DNA from: Reyranella sp.
Lineage (GTDB): Bacteria; Pseudomonadota; Alphaproteobacteria; Reyranellales; Reyranellaceae
Length of the DNA stretch: 64,000 nucleotides
Assembly: GCF_004297405.1 (NCBI RefSeq)
Contig: NZ_SCVC01000006.1
Location: 434,001 to 498,000 of the forward strand
Direction: 5' to 3'
Shown: positions 9,104 to 19,220 of the stretch, in pieces
Numbering within the stretch: position 1 is the first letter of the stretch
Layout of the letters: each line of letters begins with the position of its first letter
Translations under genes and position numbers: made by a program
The notes under the pieces: model-generated
The model's database searches: none
The model's input: the letters and a program-made list of their open reading frames with translations, nothing else
What the model was told of the DNA's origin: nothing

Positions 9104-10429
9104 ATGCGGATGAGCCAGTATTTTCTGCCGACCCTGAAGGAGACTCCCTCAGAAGCGCAGATCGTCTCTCACCGCCTGATGCTGCGTGCCGGCCTTGTCC
9201 GCCAGACCAGTGCGGGCATCTACGCCTGGCTGCCGCTTGGCCTTCGGGTGTTGAGGAACATCGAACAGATCGTTCGCGAAGAGCAGAACGCTGCGGGTGC
9301 CCAGGAAGTACTGATGCCGACCATTCAGTCGGCCGACCTGTGGCGCGAGAGCGGCCGCTACGATGCCTATGGCCCCGAGATGCTGCGCATCGTGGATCGC
9401 CATGATCGCGAGATGCTCTATGGCCCGACCAACGAGGAAATGATCACCGTTCTCTTCCGTGACGGGGTGAAAAGCTACCGCGACCTGCCGAGGAACCTCT
9501 ATCACATCCAGTGGAAATTCCGGGACGAAGTGCGTCCGCGTTTCGGTGTCATGCGCGGCCGCGAATTCCTGATGAAGGACAATTACTCGTTCGACATCGA
9601 CAAGGCCGGCGCCGTGCACTCCTACAACAGGATGTTCGTTGCCTATCTGCGCACCTTCGCCCGCATGGGCCTGAAGGCGATTCCGATGCGCGCCGACACC
9701 GGCCCGATCGGTGGCGATCTCAGCCACGAATTCATCATCCTGGCCGATACCGGCGAAAGCGCCGTGTTCTGCCACAAGGGGCTGGTCGACAAGGACATCC
9801 TGAGCCGCAAGATCGACTACACGTCGGACCTGCAGTCGATCGTCAACGAGTGGACGTCGCTCTATGCCGCGACCGACGAGATGCACGATGCCAAGGCCTT
9901 CGAGGAGCTGGCTGAGGGCGACCGCCTGGCAGCTCGCGGCATCGAGGTCGGCCACATCTTCTATTTCGGCACCAAGTACTCCAAGCCGATGAATGCCGTG
10001 GTGACCGGCCCCGGTGGCGAGCAGGTCACCGTCGAGATGGGCTCCTACGGCATCGGCGTGTCGCGCCTGGTCGGCGGCATCATCGAAGCGAGCCACGACG
10101 ATGCCGGCATCATCTGGCCGGAATCGGTGGCGCCGTTCAAGGTGGCGATCGTCAATCTGAAGCCCGACGATGGGGCGGTCGGTGGCGCCTGCCAGAAGCT
10201 CTACGATGAGCTGGCGGCCAAGGGCATCGAAGCGCTGCACGACGATCGCGATCTGCGGCCGGGCGCCAAGTTCGCGGACATGGATCTGATCGGCATCCCC
10301 TGGCAGGTGATCATCGGTCCCAAGGGACTGGCGGCCGGCAAGGTCGAACTCAAGAACCGCAAGACCGGCGCCCGCGAGGAGCTGCCGCTCGAACAGGCTC
10401 TCACGCAGCTCATCGGCAAGTTCGGTTGA
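9104..10429 (+). CDS. proS: Prolyl-tRNA synthetase, short bacterial form
   Basis: Charges tRNA-Pro with proline. The 441-residue protein lacks the editing insertion found in the ~570-residue E. coli form and is the short type usual in alphaproteobacteria and mitochondria. Class II motifs are visible: the motif 2 region [20 protein letters not shown] and motif 3 [16 protein letters not shown], followed by an anticodon-binding domain. The ATG at 9104 has an AAGGA site 10 bases upstream; a second ATG at 9110 is also possible. The open frame upstream of 9104 is antisense to the permease gene and was ignored. It is 20 bp from the lol genes. Confidence 0.96.
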   Translation: MRMSQYFLPTLKETPSEAQIVSHRLMLRAGLVRQTSAGIYAWLPLGLRVLRNIEQIVREEQNAAGAQEVLMPTIQSADLWRESGRYDAYGPEMLRIVDRHDREMLYGPTNEEMITVLFRDGVKSYRDLPRNLYHIQWKFRDEVRPRFGVMRGREFLMKDNYSFDIDKAGAVHSYNRMFVAYLRTFARMGLKAIPMRADTGPIGGDLSHEFIILADTGESAVFCHKGLVDKDILSRKIDYTSDLQSIVNEWTSLYAATDEMHDAKAFEELAEGDRLAARGIEVGHIFYFGTKYSKPMNAVVTGPGGEQVTVEMGSYGIGVSRLVGGIIEASHDDAGIIWPESVAPFKVAIVNLKPDDGAVGGACQKLYDELAAKGIEALHDDRDLRPGAKFADMDLIGIPWQVIIGPKGLAAGKVELKNRKTGAREELPLEQALTQLIGKFG

Positions 10430-10449
10430 GAAGGGAATAGGGCGCCGCC

Positions 10450-11766
10450 ATGGCCTTTGCCGCCGTCGAGCGCCTGATCGCCTTCCGCTATCTGCGGGCC
10501 CGCCGCGAGGAGGGCTTCATCTCGGTGATCGCCGGCTTCTCGTTGATCGGCATCACCCTGGGTGTCGGCACCTTGATCGTCGTTATGGCCGTGATGAACG
10601 GCTTTCGCGTCGAGATGCTGCGCCAGATGTCGAGCATCAGCGGTCAACTCGGCGTGCAGGGTAACCGGGGGGCCATCGAGGCTACGCCCGACCTCTTGAA
10701 ACGGCTTGCTGAAATACCGGGAGTTGCGACGGCCGCGCCATCGGTTGAAGGCCAGCTCATGGCCGTGGCCGGTGACAATGTCCGTGGTGTGGTGCTGCGC
10801 GGGATGACGGCGGAGGACCTACGCAAGCGTCTGCCTGTGGCTGCTGCGATCGACGGCCCAGCCGATATCCAGAACCGTCAGCGTGGCCTTTGTCGCGGCG
10901 AGGACGACAAGCCTATCGACTGGGGCAGTCTCAAGAACTTTGGCGACGACGATTTCACGGTCGCGATCGGGCGGCGGCTGGCCGATCTGATGGACGTGAA
11001 AGTAGGGGACCGACTGCAACTCGTATCACCAGTGTCGATCGCCACGCCGCTCGGCGTGATGCCGCGCTCGGTCTCGGCCCAGGTAGCGGCGATCTTTTGC
11101 ACGGGCATGTATGACTACGATGCGAACTTCGTCTACGCGCCGCTGGCCGAAGCGCAGCGCCTGCTCAATCTCGGCACGGATGTGACGGGTATCGAGATCT
11201 TCGTGGCCGATGGCGCATCGGTACCGCAGACACGTCGGCTGGTCTCGACAGTGATCGGATCGGAGGGCTGGGTATTCGACTGGCTGCAAGCCAATATCGG
11301 CTTCTTCGCCGCCATCCAGGCTCAGACCAATGTGATGTTCCTGGTCCTGACGCTGATCGTCCTGGTGGCGGCCTTCAACATCGTCTCCAGCCTGGTCATG
11401 CTCGTGCGCACCAAGACGGCGGATATCGCCATCCTGCGCACGATGGGGGCGAGCCGGGCCGCTATTCTGCGGATCTTCCTGCTCGACGGCCTGGCGATCG
11501 GCGGGATCGGGACGATCCTGGGTGTCGTGCTGGGGCTGGCCTTCGCCCGCAACATCGAGGCGCTGCGCCAATGGCTGCAGCGCACGTTCGACATCGTCCT
11601 CTTCGACGAAACGCTCTACCTGCTGGCCGAAATGCCGTCGCGAATCGAGTGGGGGGAGGTGGCGGTCATTGCGGTCATGGCACTGGTCTTCGCTTTGCTT
11701 GCCTCGCTCTATCCGGCGGCACGCGCAGCACGCCTCGATCCTGTCGAGGGATTGCGTCGTGAGTGA
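10450..11766 (+). CDS. lolC: Lipoprotein-releasing ABC transporter permease, first copy (LolC-like)
   Basis: An inner-membrane permease of the Lol system that extracts mature lipoproteins and passes them to LolA. It has the expected layout: an N-terminal membrane helix (about 24-48, after AFRYLRARREEGFISVIAGF), a large periplasmic MacB-like domain, then three helices in the last 150 residues with FxxxSSLVMLVRTK and LDPVEGLR at the end. At 438 residues it is slightly longer than the family norm, with an extra hydrophilic stretch near residues 135-160. It overlaps the next, paralogous permease by 8 bp. Confidence 0.88.
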   Translation: MAFAAVERLIAFRYLRARREEGFISVIAGFSLIGITLGVGTLIVVMAVMNGFRVEMLRQMSSISGQLGVQGNRGAIEATPDLLKRLAEIPGVATAAPSVEGQLMAVAGDNVRGVVLRGMTAEDLRKRLPVAAAIDGPADIQNRQRGLCRGEDDKPIDWGSLKNFGDDDFTVAIGRRLADLMDVKVGDRLQLVSPVSIATPLGVMPRSVSAQVAAIFCTGMYDYDANFVYAPLAEAQRLLNLGTDVTGIEIFVADGASVPQTRRLVSTVIGSEGWVFDWLQANIGFFAAIQAQTNVMFLVLTLIVLVAAFNIVSSLVMLVRTKTADIAILRTMGASRAAILRIFLLDGLAIGGIGTILGVVLGLAFARNIEALRQWLQRTFDIVLFDETLYLLAEMPSRIEWGEVAVIAVMALVFALLASLYPAARAARLDPVEGLRRE

Positions 11767-13018
11767 CCGGGCGCCTGCTGTCGAGCGCTGGCTGGCCTGG
11801 CGCTATCTCGCGACTCGTCAGCGTGAAGGCTTCGTCTCTTTCATCGCGATCTTCTCCCTAATCGGCGTTGCCCTGGGCGTGGCCACCTTGATCGTGGTCC
11901 TTTCCGTGATGGGCGGCTTTCGCGAGCAGCTCCTGGGGCGGATCATCGGCATGAACGGCCATATCGTCGTCACCGCTCGCGACGGTATGCTGAAAGCCAC
12001 GCCGGACCTCCTGGCCAAGCTCCAGGCTTTGCCCGGCGTCACGGTGGTGCGCCCCACGCTCGAACGACAGGCCTTGGTGAGTGTTCATGGCCAGACGCGT
12101 GGTGCGTCGCTGCGTGGCGTGCCCAGGGAAGACCTGCTCAATCGCGAGATCGTTTCGGGGAACATCGTTCAGGGTAATCTGGACGACTTCGGGAACAAAC
12201 CCGGTGTCGTAGTCGGTGAGCGGCTGCGACAGTCTTTGCATCTCAGGGTCGGTGAGATGCTGACGGTCGTAACCCATCGCCTGAATGAGAACGGGACGAT
12301 TGCGCCGCGCTACACCGACTACGAGGTCCTGGCGAGCTTCCTGACTCGCCGTTACGAATTCGACAGCTCACTGGTCTTCATTCCTCTCGCGATGCTGCAG
12401 GAAGACCTGGAATACGGCCCCGAAACCGTGAGTTCGATCGACGTCTTCCTGGTCGATCCGGCGGCCGCGCCACGGTTGGCCCAGGAGCTTCGACAGTCCC
12501 TCGGTCGTGACGACCTGCGCATTTCCCATTGGCTGGGCCTCAATGCCCGCTTCGTCGGTGCCCTGCAGGTCGAACGAGTGATGATGTTCATCATCCTGAC
12601 TTTGATCGTCGTGGTGGCAGCGATGAACGTCGTGGCGAGTTTCACCATGCTGGTTCGAGTCAAGCGGGGCAGCATTGCCATCCTGCGCACGATGGGCGCA
12701 ACGCCCCGAACCATCGTCCGCGCCTTCTTCCTGGCTGCCGCCGCGGTTGGATTGGTCGGCACGGCAATCGGAACGGCGCTGGGGCTCCTGGTTTGCGCCA
12801 ACATGCCGTCAATCGGCCGCTTGCTCTCGACGATCACAGGCGCGGCAGGCAGCGGTGGCGCGGAAGTCGATTTCATCACCTCCATGCCCGTCCGCGTGCA
12901 GGCCATTGAAGTGGCGTCGATCGTTGCCGTGGCGATTGTGCTGTCACTGCTGGCGGCGGCCTATCCAGCCTGGCGGAGCACGAGGATCGAACCGGTCGAA
13001 GGATTGCGTCATGAATGA
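11759..13018 (+). CDS. lolE: Lipoprotein-releasing ABC transporter permease, second copy (LolE-like)
   Basis: A second permease, clearly paralogous to the preceding gene: the N termini ([20 protein letters not shown] against FRYLRARREEGFISVIAGFS) and the C termini ([11 protein letters not shown] against [11 protein letters not shown]) align. The layout is the same, one N-terminal helix, a periplasmic domain and three C-terminal helices. I start it at the GTG at 11759, which overlaps the lolC stop by 8 bp; the open frame upstream of this is not coding. With 419 residues it has the normal length. Together with LolD it could form a LolCDE-type heteromer, or one copy may be specialised. Confidence 0.85.
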   Translation: MSDRAPAVERWLAWRYLATRQREGFVSFIAIFSLIGVALGVATLIVVLSVMGGFREQLLGRIIGMNGHIVVTARDGMLKATPDLLAKLQALPGVTVVRPTLERQALVSVHGQTRGASLRGVPREDLLNREIVSGNIVQGNLDDFGNKPGVVVGERLRQSLHLRVGEMLTVVTHRLNENGTIAPRYTDYEVLASFLTRRYEFDSSLVFIPLAMLQEDLEYGPETVSSIDVFLVDPAAAPRLAQELRQSLGRDDLRISHWLGLNARFVGALQVERVMMFIILTLIVVVAAMNVVASFTMLVRVKRGSIAILRTMGATPRTIVRAFFLAAAAVGLVGTAIGTALGLLVCANMPSIGRLLSTITGAAGSGGAEVDFITSMPVRVQAIEVASIVAVAIVLSLLAAAYPAWRSTRIEPVEGLRHE

Positions 13019-13694
13019 TCCGATAGTTCCGCTCGCCTTGCAGGGCATCCGGCGGACCTTCATTCAGGGCGATCGACGCCTCGACGTGCTGCGCGGGGTA
13101 TCGCTCGAACTGAAACCCGGCGAGATCGTCGCCCTGGTCGGCCAGTCCGGCAGCGGAAAATCGACCCTGCTGCACATAGCCGGCTTGCTGGAGCGACCGG
13201 ACGAAGGCGAAGTGATGGTTGACGGCAAACCGGCCGGCAAGCTCGCCGACAAGGAACGTACGGCCTTGCGCCGGCAGTTCCTTGGCTTCGTCTATCAATA
13301 TCACCACCTGCTGCCGGAGTTTTCGGCGGTCGAGAACGTGATGCTGCCGCAGATGTTGGCTGGTGCCTCGCGAGGTGAGGCCCGCAAGCGTGCGACCGAC
13401 CTCTTGTCGATGGTGCAACTGGCGGACCGGCTGGATCATCGCCCGGGTCGCCTGTCGGGAGGCGAGCAGCAGCGCGTGGCGATCGCACGCGCCGTTGCCA
13501 ATGCACCGCGCGTATTGCTGGCTGACGAGCCGACCGGCAACCTCGATTCCACGACCTCCGACACGGTGTTCCGGCAGCTCCTCAGCCTGGTGCGCGACAC
13601 TGGCATGGCGGCGCTGGTCGCCACGCACAACCACGAGCTGGCCGCGCGCATGGATCGCACGGTTGTGCTCAAAGATGGTGTACTGAGCGCCTAA
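13011..13694 (+). CDS. lolD: Lipoprotein-releasing ABC transporter ATP-binding protein
   Basis: The cytosolic ATPase of the Lol lipoprotein exporter. The 227-residue product has Walker [10 protein letters not shown] at 44-52, the signature LSGGEQ from 148, Walker B VLLADEP with Asp172-Glu173, and a switch histidine in THNHELA. The start ATG lies within an ATGAATGA overlap with the lolE stop, the same 8-bp overlap style as lolC-lolE, so the three proteins are probably made in coupled amounts. LolD and MacB ATPases resemble each other, but the two LolCE-type partners support LolD. Confidence 0.93.
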   Translation: MNDPIVPLALQGIRRTFIQGDRRLDVLRGVSLELKPGEIVALVGQSGSGKSTLLHIAGLLERPDEGEVMVDGKPAGKLADKERTALRRQFLGFVYQYHHLLPEFSAVENVMLPQMLAGASRGEARKRATDLLSMVQLADRLDHRPGRLSGGEQQRVAIARAVANAPRVLLADEPTGNLDSTTSDTVFRQLLSLVRDTGMAALVATHNHELAARMDRTVVLKDGVLSA

Positions 13695-13725
13695 CTTTCC
13701 ACAGGATTGAAGGCGATGATGGGCA

Positions 13726-16700
13726 GTGGCCATCGCCGATTTCATCCATCTCAAAGTCCGCTCTGCTTATTCGCTCACCGAAGGGGCGAACAAGGTCGAC
13801 ACCATCGTGTCTCTCGCCAAGGCGGAGACCATGCCGGCTGTTGCCGTTACTGACCGCAACAATCTCTTCGGCGCCCTCGAGTTCTCGCAGTATGCCTCCA
13901 AATCGGGAATCCAGCCGATTGTCGGTTGCGACCTCGGTATCCGCCGCGAGGAGGAAGGCGGCATCGCGACCACGAGCAAGCTGCTCGCGATCGACTGGCT
14001 GACACTCCTGGTCCAGAACGAGACGGGCTATCTCAACCTGATGCGGCTGGTGAGCCGCGCCCATCTCGAATTCAAGGTCGGCTCGGTCTCGGGCCTCCAT
14101 CTGGCAGACCTCGAAGGGTCAACCGAGGGCCTGCTGGCGGTGACGGGTAGCGTCGGCAGCGGCGTGGGCCGCCTGCTCGCGGCCGGGCAGACGCCGGCTG
14201 CCACGCACTTGCTGGAAAGGCTGCAGAAGCTTTTTGACGGCCGGCTCTATCTCGAACTGCAGCGCCATGGCGAGGAGATCGAGCGCCGTATCGAGGAGCC
14301 GCTGGTTGATCTGGCATACGAGCGTAGCCTGCCGCTGGTCGCGACCAACGACGTCCATTTCCCGAAGGCCTCGATGTATGAGGCCCATGACGTGCTGCTC
14401 TGTATCGAGCAAGGCGCGCACATCGAAGACCCGAACCGCCGCAGGCTGACGCCGGAGCATTATTTCAAGCCGGCCGCTGCGATGCGCGAGCTGTTCTCTG
14501 ACTTGCCGGAGGCCTGCGACAACACCCTGGTGATTGCCCAGCGCTGCGCCTACATGCCGACGCCGCGCAAGCCGATCCTGCCGAGCTACACCAAGCTCGA
14601 TGGTCGGTCGGAGGGCGAGGCTTTGCGCGACCTCGCCAAGCGCGGCCTTGATGAGCTGAAGCAGCTTGGCCGGCTGGCCGAGAACATCACCTTCGAGCGC
14701 TACACGGAACGGCTGACCTACGAACTCGACATGATCGAGAAGATGGGCTTCGCCGGCTACTTCCTGATCGTGGCCGACTTCATCCAGTGGGCGAAGGACA
14801 ATGGCGTGCCCGTCGGCCCCGGTCGTGGCTCTGGTGCGGGCTCTTTGGTCGCTTGGTCGCTCAAGGTCACCGATCTCGATCCGCTGCGCTGGGGGCTGCT
14901 GTTCGAGCGCTTCCTCAACCCAGAACGCGTGTCGATGCCGGACTTCGATATCGACTTCTGCCAGGACAAGCGCGACCGGGTGATCCGCTACGTACGCGAC
15001 GAATACGGACATGACCGCGTCGCCGCCATCATCACCTTCGGCAAGCTGCAGGCGCGCGCCGTGCTGCGCGACGTCGGCCGCGTACTGGGCATGCCTTACG
15101 GCCAGGTCGATCGTATCTGCAAGCTGGTGCCCAACAACCCCGCCAATCCGGTGACGTTGGCGAAGGCGCTGGAAACCGAACAGCTTCTCAAGGAGCAGTA
15201 TTCGGCAGAGGAGGAGATCAAGCGCCTCATCGATCTCGCGCTGCAGCTCGAAGGCCTCTATCGCAACGCTTCGACCCACGCCGCTGGTGTCGTGATCGGC
15301 GACAGGCCGCTCGAACAGCTAGTGGCGCTCTATCGCGATACCGACAGCAAGGACTCCCTGCCGGCCACCCAGTTCAACATGAAGTGGGTCGAGACGGCGG
15401 GGCTCGTTAAGTTCGACTTCCTCGGCCTCAAGACGCTTACGGTGATCGAGAAGGCCTGCGACTTCATTGGCCGCGACAAGATCAACATCGCCAGGTTGCC
15501 ACTCGATGACCGCAAGAGTTTCGAACTGCTGGCCCGCGGCGACGGCTCCGGTGTGTTCCAGCTTGAAGGCAACGGCATGCGCGATGTTCTGCGCAAGATG
15601 AAGCCGGACCGCTTCGAGGACATCATCGCCGTGGTGGCGCTCTATCGGCCCGGTCCGATGGAAAACATTCCGAGCTACATCAAGCGCAAGCACGGCGAAG
15701 AAGCACCCGACTACCTGCATCCCTTGCTGGAAGGAATCCTGAAGGAAACCTACGGCATCATGATCTACCAGGAGCAGGTCATGCAGATCGCGCAGGTGCT
15801 GAGCGGCTATACGCTCGGCGGCGCCGACCTGCTGCGTCGCGCCATGGGCAAGAAGATCCAGTCCGAGATGGACGCGCAGCGCGCGAGCTTCATCGAAGGC
15901 GCGGAGAAGAACGGCGTCAAGAAGGACAAGGCTTCGTCGATCTTCGACCAGGTCGACAAGTTCGCAGGCTACGGCTTCAACAAGAGCCATGCCGCAGCCT
16001 ATGCACTGGTCTGCTATCAGACGGCCTATCTCAAGGCCAACCATCCGGTCGAGTTCTTCGCTGCGACCATGACCCTCGATATGGGCAACGTCGAAAAGCT
16101 GAACGGCTATCGGCGTGACCTCGAGAAGATCGGCGTCGAACTCCTGCCGCCTGACGTCAACCGTTCCTCCGCCGAGTTTACGGTGGAACGGGATGCCAAT
16201 GGCAAGAAGGCAATCCGCTATGCGTTGGCAGCCATCAAGGGCGTAGGCCGCGAGGCGATGAACCGGCTTACGGAGGAGCGTCAGGAGAACGGCCCCTTCA
16301 AGGACCTGTTCGACTTTGCCGAACGGCTGGACCAGCGCGTGATCAACAAGCGTCTGACCGAGAGCCTGGTGCGCGCGGGCGCTTTCGACACCTTGAACAA
16401 GAACCGGGCGCAGACCTTTGCCGCTGTCGAGGCGCTGACGCGTCATTCCCAGGCGACCCACGAGTCGCGCGGCAGCGACCAGAACAGCCTTTTCGGCGAC
16501 GACACCGCCCAACGCCGGCCTCAGTTGCCCAAGGTGCCGGACTGGGCGCCGATGGAGCGGCTACAGCAAGAGTTCTCGGCAATCGGCTTCTATCTCTCTT
16601 CTCATCCGCTGGCTGCCTACGAGCGCAGCCTGCAACGGCTGGGTGTCTGCCGTGCGGCCGACCTGCCGGCTTTGCTGGCGCGCGGCACGCCGGGCCGAAT

Positions 16701-17172
16701 CAAGCTGGCGGGCACCGTCATCGACCGCATGGAGCGCACCTCGGCCAAGGGCAATCGCTTTGCCTTCGTTCAATGCTCGGATCAGTCCGGCGCCTTTGAG
16801 CTCACCGTCTTCAGCGAGTTGTTGGGCAGCAAGCGCAATCTCCTCGAAGCAGGGCAGGCGGTGCTGATCTCGGCCGACGGACGGCTCGACGGTGAGCAGG
16901 TGAAGCTGACGGCGCAGACCGTCGAGAAGCTCGACGACGCCGTGGCAAACGCTGCGGCGGGTTTGCGCATCGTGATCTCCGATCCGGTGGCACTCGAAGC
17001 GCTGCGCAAGGCGCTCGACGGCAAGCGCGGGCGTGGGCGCGTGACTCTCGTCGTGCCCATGACCGACGAGTCCGAAGCCGAAGTCACCCTGCCGGGCACC
17101 TATTCGATCGCAGGCGGCCTACGCGATGTCATCGGCAGCCTGCCGGGAATTGCGCAGGTGGAGGAGATTTGA
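13726..17172 (+). CDS. dnaE: DNA polymerase III subunit alpha
   Basis: The replicative polymerase catalytic subunit. The 1148-residue protein has an N-terminal PHP domain (HLKVRSAYSLTEGANK), then the polymerase palm with the catalytic aspartates in PDFDIDF (about Asp406 and Asp408) and VGPGRGSGAGSLVAW before them. It continues with YQEQVMQIAQ and YGFNKSHAAAYA, a helix-hairpin-helix region and a C-terminal OB fold (RIKLAGTVIDRMERTS). The length fits DnaE1. The start is a GTG at 13726, 31 bp after lolD; no better in-frame start is nearby. Its last codons overlap the next gene. Confidence 0.97.
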   Translation: MAIADFIHLKVRSAYSLTEGANKVDTIVSLAKAETMPAVAVTDRNNLFGALEFSQYASKSGIQPIVGCDLGIRREEEGGIATTSKLLAIDWLTLLVQNETGYLNLMRLVSRAHLEFKVGSVSGLHLADLEGSTEGLLAVTGSVGSGVGRLLAAGQTPAATHLLERLQKLFDGRLYLELQRHGEEIERRIEEPLVDLAYERSLPLVATNDVHFPKASMYEAHDVLLCIEQGAHIEDPNRRRLTPEHYFKPAAAMRELFSDLPEACDNTLVIAQRCAYMPTPRKPILPSYTKLDGRSEGEALRDLAKRGLDELKQLGRLAENITFERYTERLTYELDMIEKMGFAGYFLIVADFIQWAKDNGVPVGPGRGSGAGSLVAWSLKVTDLDPLRWGLLFERFLNPERVSMPDFDIDFCQDKRDRVIRYVRDEYGHDRVAAIITFGKLQARAVLRDVGRVLGMPYGQVDRICKLVPNNPANPVTLAKALETEQLLKEQYSAEEEIKRLIDLALQLEGLYRNASTHAAGVVIGDRPLEQLVALYRDTDSKDSLPATQFNMKWVETAGLVKFDFLGLKTLTVIEKACDFIGRDKINIARLPLDDRKSFELLARGDGSGVFQLEGNGMRDVLRKMKPDRFEDIIAVVALYRPGPMENIPSYIKRKHGEEAPDYLHPLLEGILKETYGIMIYQEQVMQIAQVLSGYTLGGADLLRRAMGKKIQSEMDAQRASFIEGAEKNGVKKDKASSIFDQVDKFAGYGFNKSHAAAYALVCYQTAYLKANHPVEFFAATMTLDMGNVEKLNGYRRDLEKIGVELLPPDVNRSSAEFTVERDANGKKAIRYALAAIKGVGREAMNRLTEERQENGPFKDLFDFAERLDQRVINKRLTESLVRAGAFDTLNKNRAQTFAAVEALTRHSQATHESRGSDQNSLFGDDTAQRRPQLPKVPDWAPMERLQQEFSAIGFYLSSHPLAAYERSLQRLGVCRAADLPALLARGTPGRIKLAGTVIDRMERTSAKGNRFAFVQCSDQSGAFELTVFSELLGSKRNLLEAGQAVLISADGRLDGEQVKLTAQTVEKLDDAVANAAAGLRIVISDPVALEALRKALDGKRGRGRVTLVVPMTDESEAEVTLPGTYSIAGGLRDVIGSLPGIAQVEEI

Positions 17173-18182
17173 GCCGCCAGCCCGGCCTCTTCGAGACTTC
17201 GGCGCCGCCTGTACGACGTAAGGCTACCGCCGGCGATGTCCGGCCGGCGATGGATTCGCCGCTGCTGCAGGCGCCCGTGTTGCCGACCGACATCCGGCTG
17301 GGCACGTCCTCGTGGTTCTTCCCGGGGTGGCGCGGCCTGGTCTACGACGGCATTCATCCGCAGGTGACACTCAGCCGCAAAGGACTGGCCGCCTACGGTG
17401 AAATTCCGTTGCTGCGCACCGTCAGCCTCGATCGCACCTTCTATGCGCCGATCTCCGCCGTCGACTACGCGCGCTATGCCAGCCAGGTGCCCGAGCATTT
17501 CAGCTTCGTGGTCAAGGCGCCGGCGATCGTCTGCGATGCGGTGATGCGTGACGAGGAGGGCAGGGGCAAGGTCGCCAACCCGCATTTCCTCGATGCCGCC
17601 ATTGCCGCTCGGGAGTTCGTCCTGCCGTGCCTCGAAGGGCTGAAGGCCAAAGCGGGGCCATTGGTATTCCAGGTCTCGCCGTTGCCGCGCGGGCTGGTCG
17701 AGGATGCCTCCTTGCTCGTGGACAGACTTGAAGCCTTCTTCGCTGCCCTCCCACAAGAATTGGGGAAGCAACGGCCAATTTACGCCCTGGAATTGCGAAA
17801 TCCGGAACTGCTGACCCCTCGGCTGATGCGCATGCTGGGCCGGGAAGGGGTGCGCTACTGCGTTGGCCTGCATGACCGTATGCCCGAGGTCGAGCGCCAG
17901 GAAGCTGCTCTCAAGGCCTTGGACGGGGATACGCCGGGCGACCTGGTGGTGCGCTGGAACCTGCACCGAGGGTTCCTCTACCAGGCTGCCAAGCAGCGTT
18001 ACGAGCCGTTCGATAAGCTGGTCGACGAGGACAGCGAGACCCGCCGGATCCTGGCCCGCATGGCGGCTGCAGCTTTCAAGGCCGGCCGCAGGATCTGGAT
18101 CACGGCCAACAACAAGGCCGAGGGGAGTGCCCCCCTTTCGCTTCTCAAACTGGCTGAGGAGATCGCCAAAATCATCGCCTAA
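17169..18182 (+). CDS. DUF72 family protein (YecE-like)
   Basis: A 337-residue protein of the DUF72/YecE family, a TIM-barrel-like fold of unknown function. Family landmarks are LGTSSWFFPGWRGLVY, the FYAPISAVDYARYASQVPE segment, and FSFVVKAP, followed by VLPCLEGLKAKAGPLVFQ. The likely start is the TTG at 17169, which overlaps the dnaE stop (TTGA) and is preceded by a GGAGGAG site; an in-frame ATG further on would remove about 28 non-conserved residues. Overlap with dnaE suggests co-transcription, but no functional link to replication is known to me. Confidence 0.85.
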   Translation: MSRQPGLFETSAPPVRRKATAGDVRPAMDSPLLQAPVLPTDIRLGTSSWFFPGWRGLVYDGIHPQVTLSRKGLAAYGEIPLLRTVSLDRTFYAPISAVDYARYASQVPEHFSFVVKAPAIVCDAVMRDEEGRGKVANPHFLDAAIAAREFVLPCLEGLKAKAGPLVFQVSPLPRGLVEDASLLVDRLEAFFAALPQELGKQRPIYALELRNPELLTPRLMRMLGREGVRYCVGLHDRMPEVERQEAALKALDGDTPGDLVVRWNLHRGFLYQAAKQRYEPFDKLVDEDSETRRILARMAAAAFKAGRRIWITANNKAEGSAPLSLLKLAEEIAKIIA

Positions 18183-18202
18183 GCCATTGATTCGACTGGC
18201 GC

Positions 18203-18231
18203 TTGCATTTGGCAGAACAAACCACTAGAAA
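18203..18231 (+). promoter_or_regulatory. Possible sigma70-type promoter of rpsB-tsf
   Basis: TTGCAT at 18203-18208 and TAGAAA at 18226-18231 are 17 bases apart in the 163-bp gap before rpsB. Matches to consensus are only partial. The position, in the only sizeable gap before the ribosomal operon, leaves a leader of about 110 bases before the start codon that contains short GC hairpins. Confidence 0.35.
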
Positions 18232-18345
18232 CGCGCCACTTCGCACGCGGGTTTGCGGTCGACGGGGAGACATCCCGGCGCTCGCTCCGGTGTCCAGAAA
18301 TGGACGACGCCCGCGGAGGCTCAACCGGAAAAGGAGAACGGCATC

Positions 18346-19137
18346 ATGACCATGCCGACGTTTACGATGCGCCAGCTGCTCGAAGCCGGCGTCCACTTCG
18401 GCCATCACACGCGCCGCTGGAACCCCAAGATGAAGCCGTACCTGTTCGGGGTGCGCAACGGGGTCCATATCATCGACCTCACCAAGACCGTGCCGCTCCT
18501 CGAGCAGGCGCTGAGGCAGGTTCGCGACGTCGTCGCCAGCGGCGGCCGCGTGCTGTTTGTTGGCACCAAGCCGGCAGCGGCAGACCGTGTCGCCGATGCG
18601 GCTCGGCGCTGCGGCCAGTACTACGTCAATCACCGCTGGCTGGGCGGCATGATCACCAACTGGCAGACTATCTCTGCCTCGATCAAGCGCCTGCGCGAGC
18701 TCGACGACCGCCTCAAGGGTGACGTCGTCGGCCTCACCAAGAAGGAACAGCTCGACCTGACGCGCGAGCGCGACAAGCTCGAGCGGTCGCTGGGCGGCAT
18801 CAAGGAAATGGGCGGCACACCCGACATGCTGTTCATCATTGACACGAACAAGGAGGCGATCGCCGTCCAGGAAGCCCGCAAGCGCGGCATTCCGATCGTG
18901 GCGGTGCTCGACAGCAACTCCGATCCGGACGGCGTCGATTTCCCGATCCCGGGCAACGACGACGCCATCCGCGCCGTCTCGCTCTACTGCGATCTGATGG
19001 CTGCCTCGGTGCTCGACGGCATCCGTGCTGAGATCGCGGCTTCCGGTGGCGACATCGGCGAACTGACTGAACAACCCGCGGAAGAAATTCCGGCGGCGGA
19101 CGACGGCGCAAGCGCCGAGGCGTCGCCGGCCGAGTAG
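18346..19137 (+). CDS. rpsB: 30S ribosomal protein S2
   Basis: A small-subunit ribosomal protein. The mature part is unmistakable: [20 protein letters not shown] at the start, then [27 protein letters not shown] and [21 protein letters not shown] use the ATG at 18346, which follows AAGGAG at 18331-18336; a longer open frame from 18253 is leader sequence. Length is 263 residues, with an acidic, low-complexity tail rich in Ala and Glu that is common in alphaproteobacteria. tsf follows after 83 bp, as in nearly all bacteria. Confidence 0.97.
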   Translation: MTMPTFTMRQLLEAGVHFGHHTRRWNPKMKPYLFGVRNGVHIIDLTKTVPLLEQALRQVRDVVASGGRVLFVGTKPAAADRVADAARRCGQYYVNHRWLGGMITNWQTISASIKRLRELDDRLKGDVVGLTKKEQLDLTRERDKLERSLGGIKEMGGTPDMLFIIDTNKEAIAVQEARKRGIPIVAVLDSNSDPDGVDFPIPGNDDAIRAVSLYCDLMAASVLDGIRAEIAASGGDIGELTEQPAEEIPAADDGASAEASPAE

Positions 19138-19167
19138 GCCTGGCCCCTCATCGACGAGAGACGAACG

Positions 19168-19189
19168 GGGCCGGTCGGAAGACCGGCCC
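19168..19189 (+). promoter_or_regulatory. Strong hairpin between rpsB and tsf
   Basis: A perfect 9-bp GC-rich stem (GGGCCGGTC/GACCGGCCC) closed by a GGAA tetraloop, lying 31 bp after the rpsB stop and 31 bp before the tsf start. It is not followed by a T run, so it is more likely an attenuator, an mRNA stabiliser or a processing site than a full terminator. It may set the ratio of S2 to EF-Ts. Confidence 0.55.
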
Positions 19190-19220
19190 TTGTCACACCA
19201 ACGAGTCACGGAGCACGACA

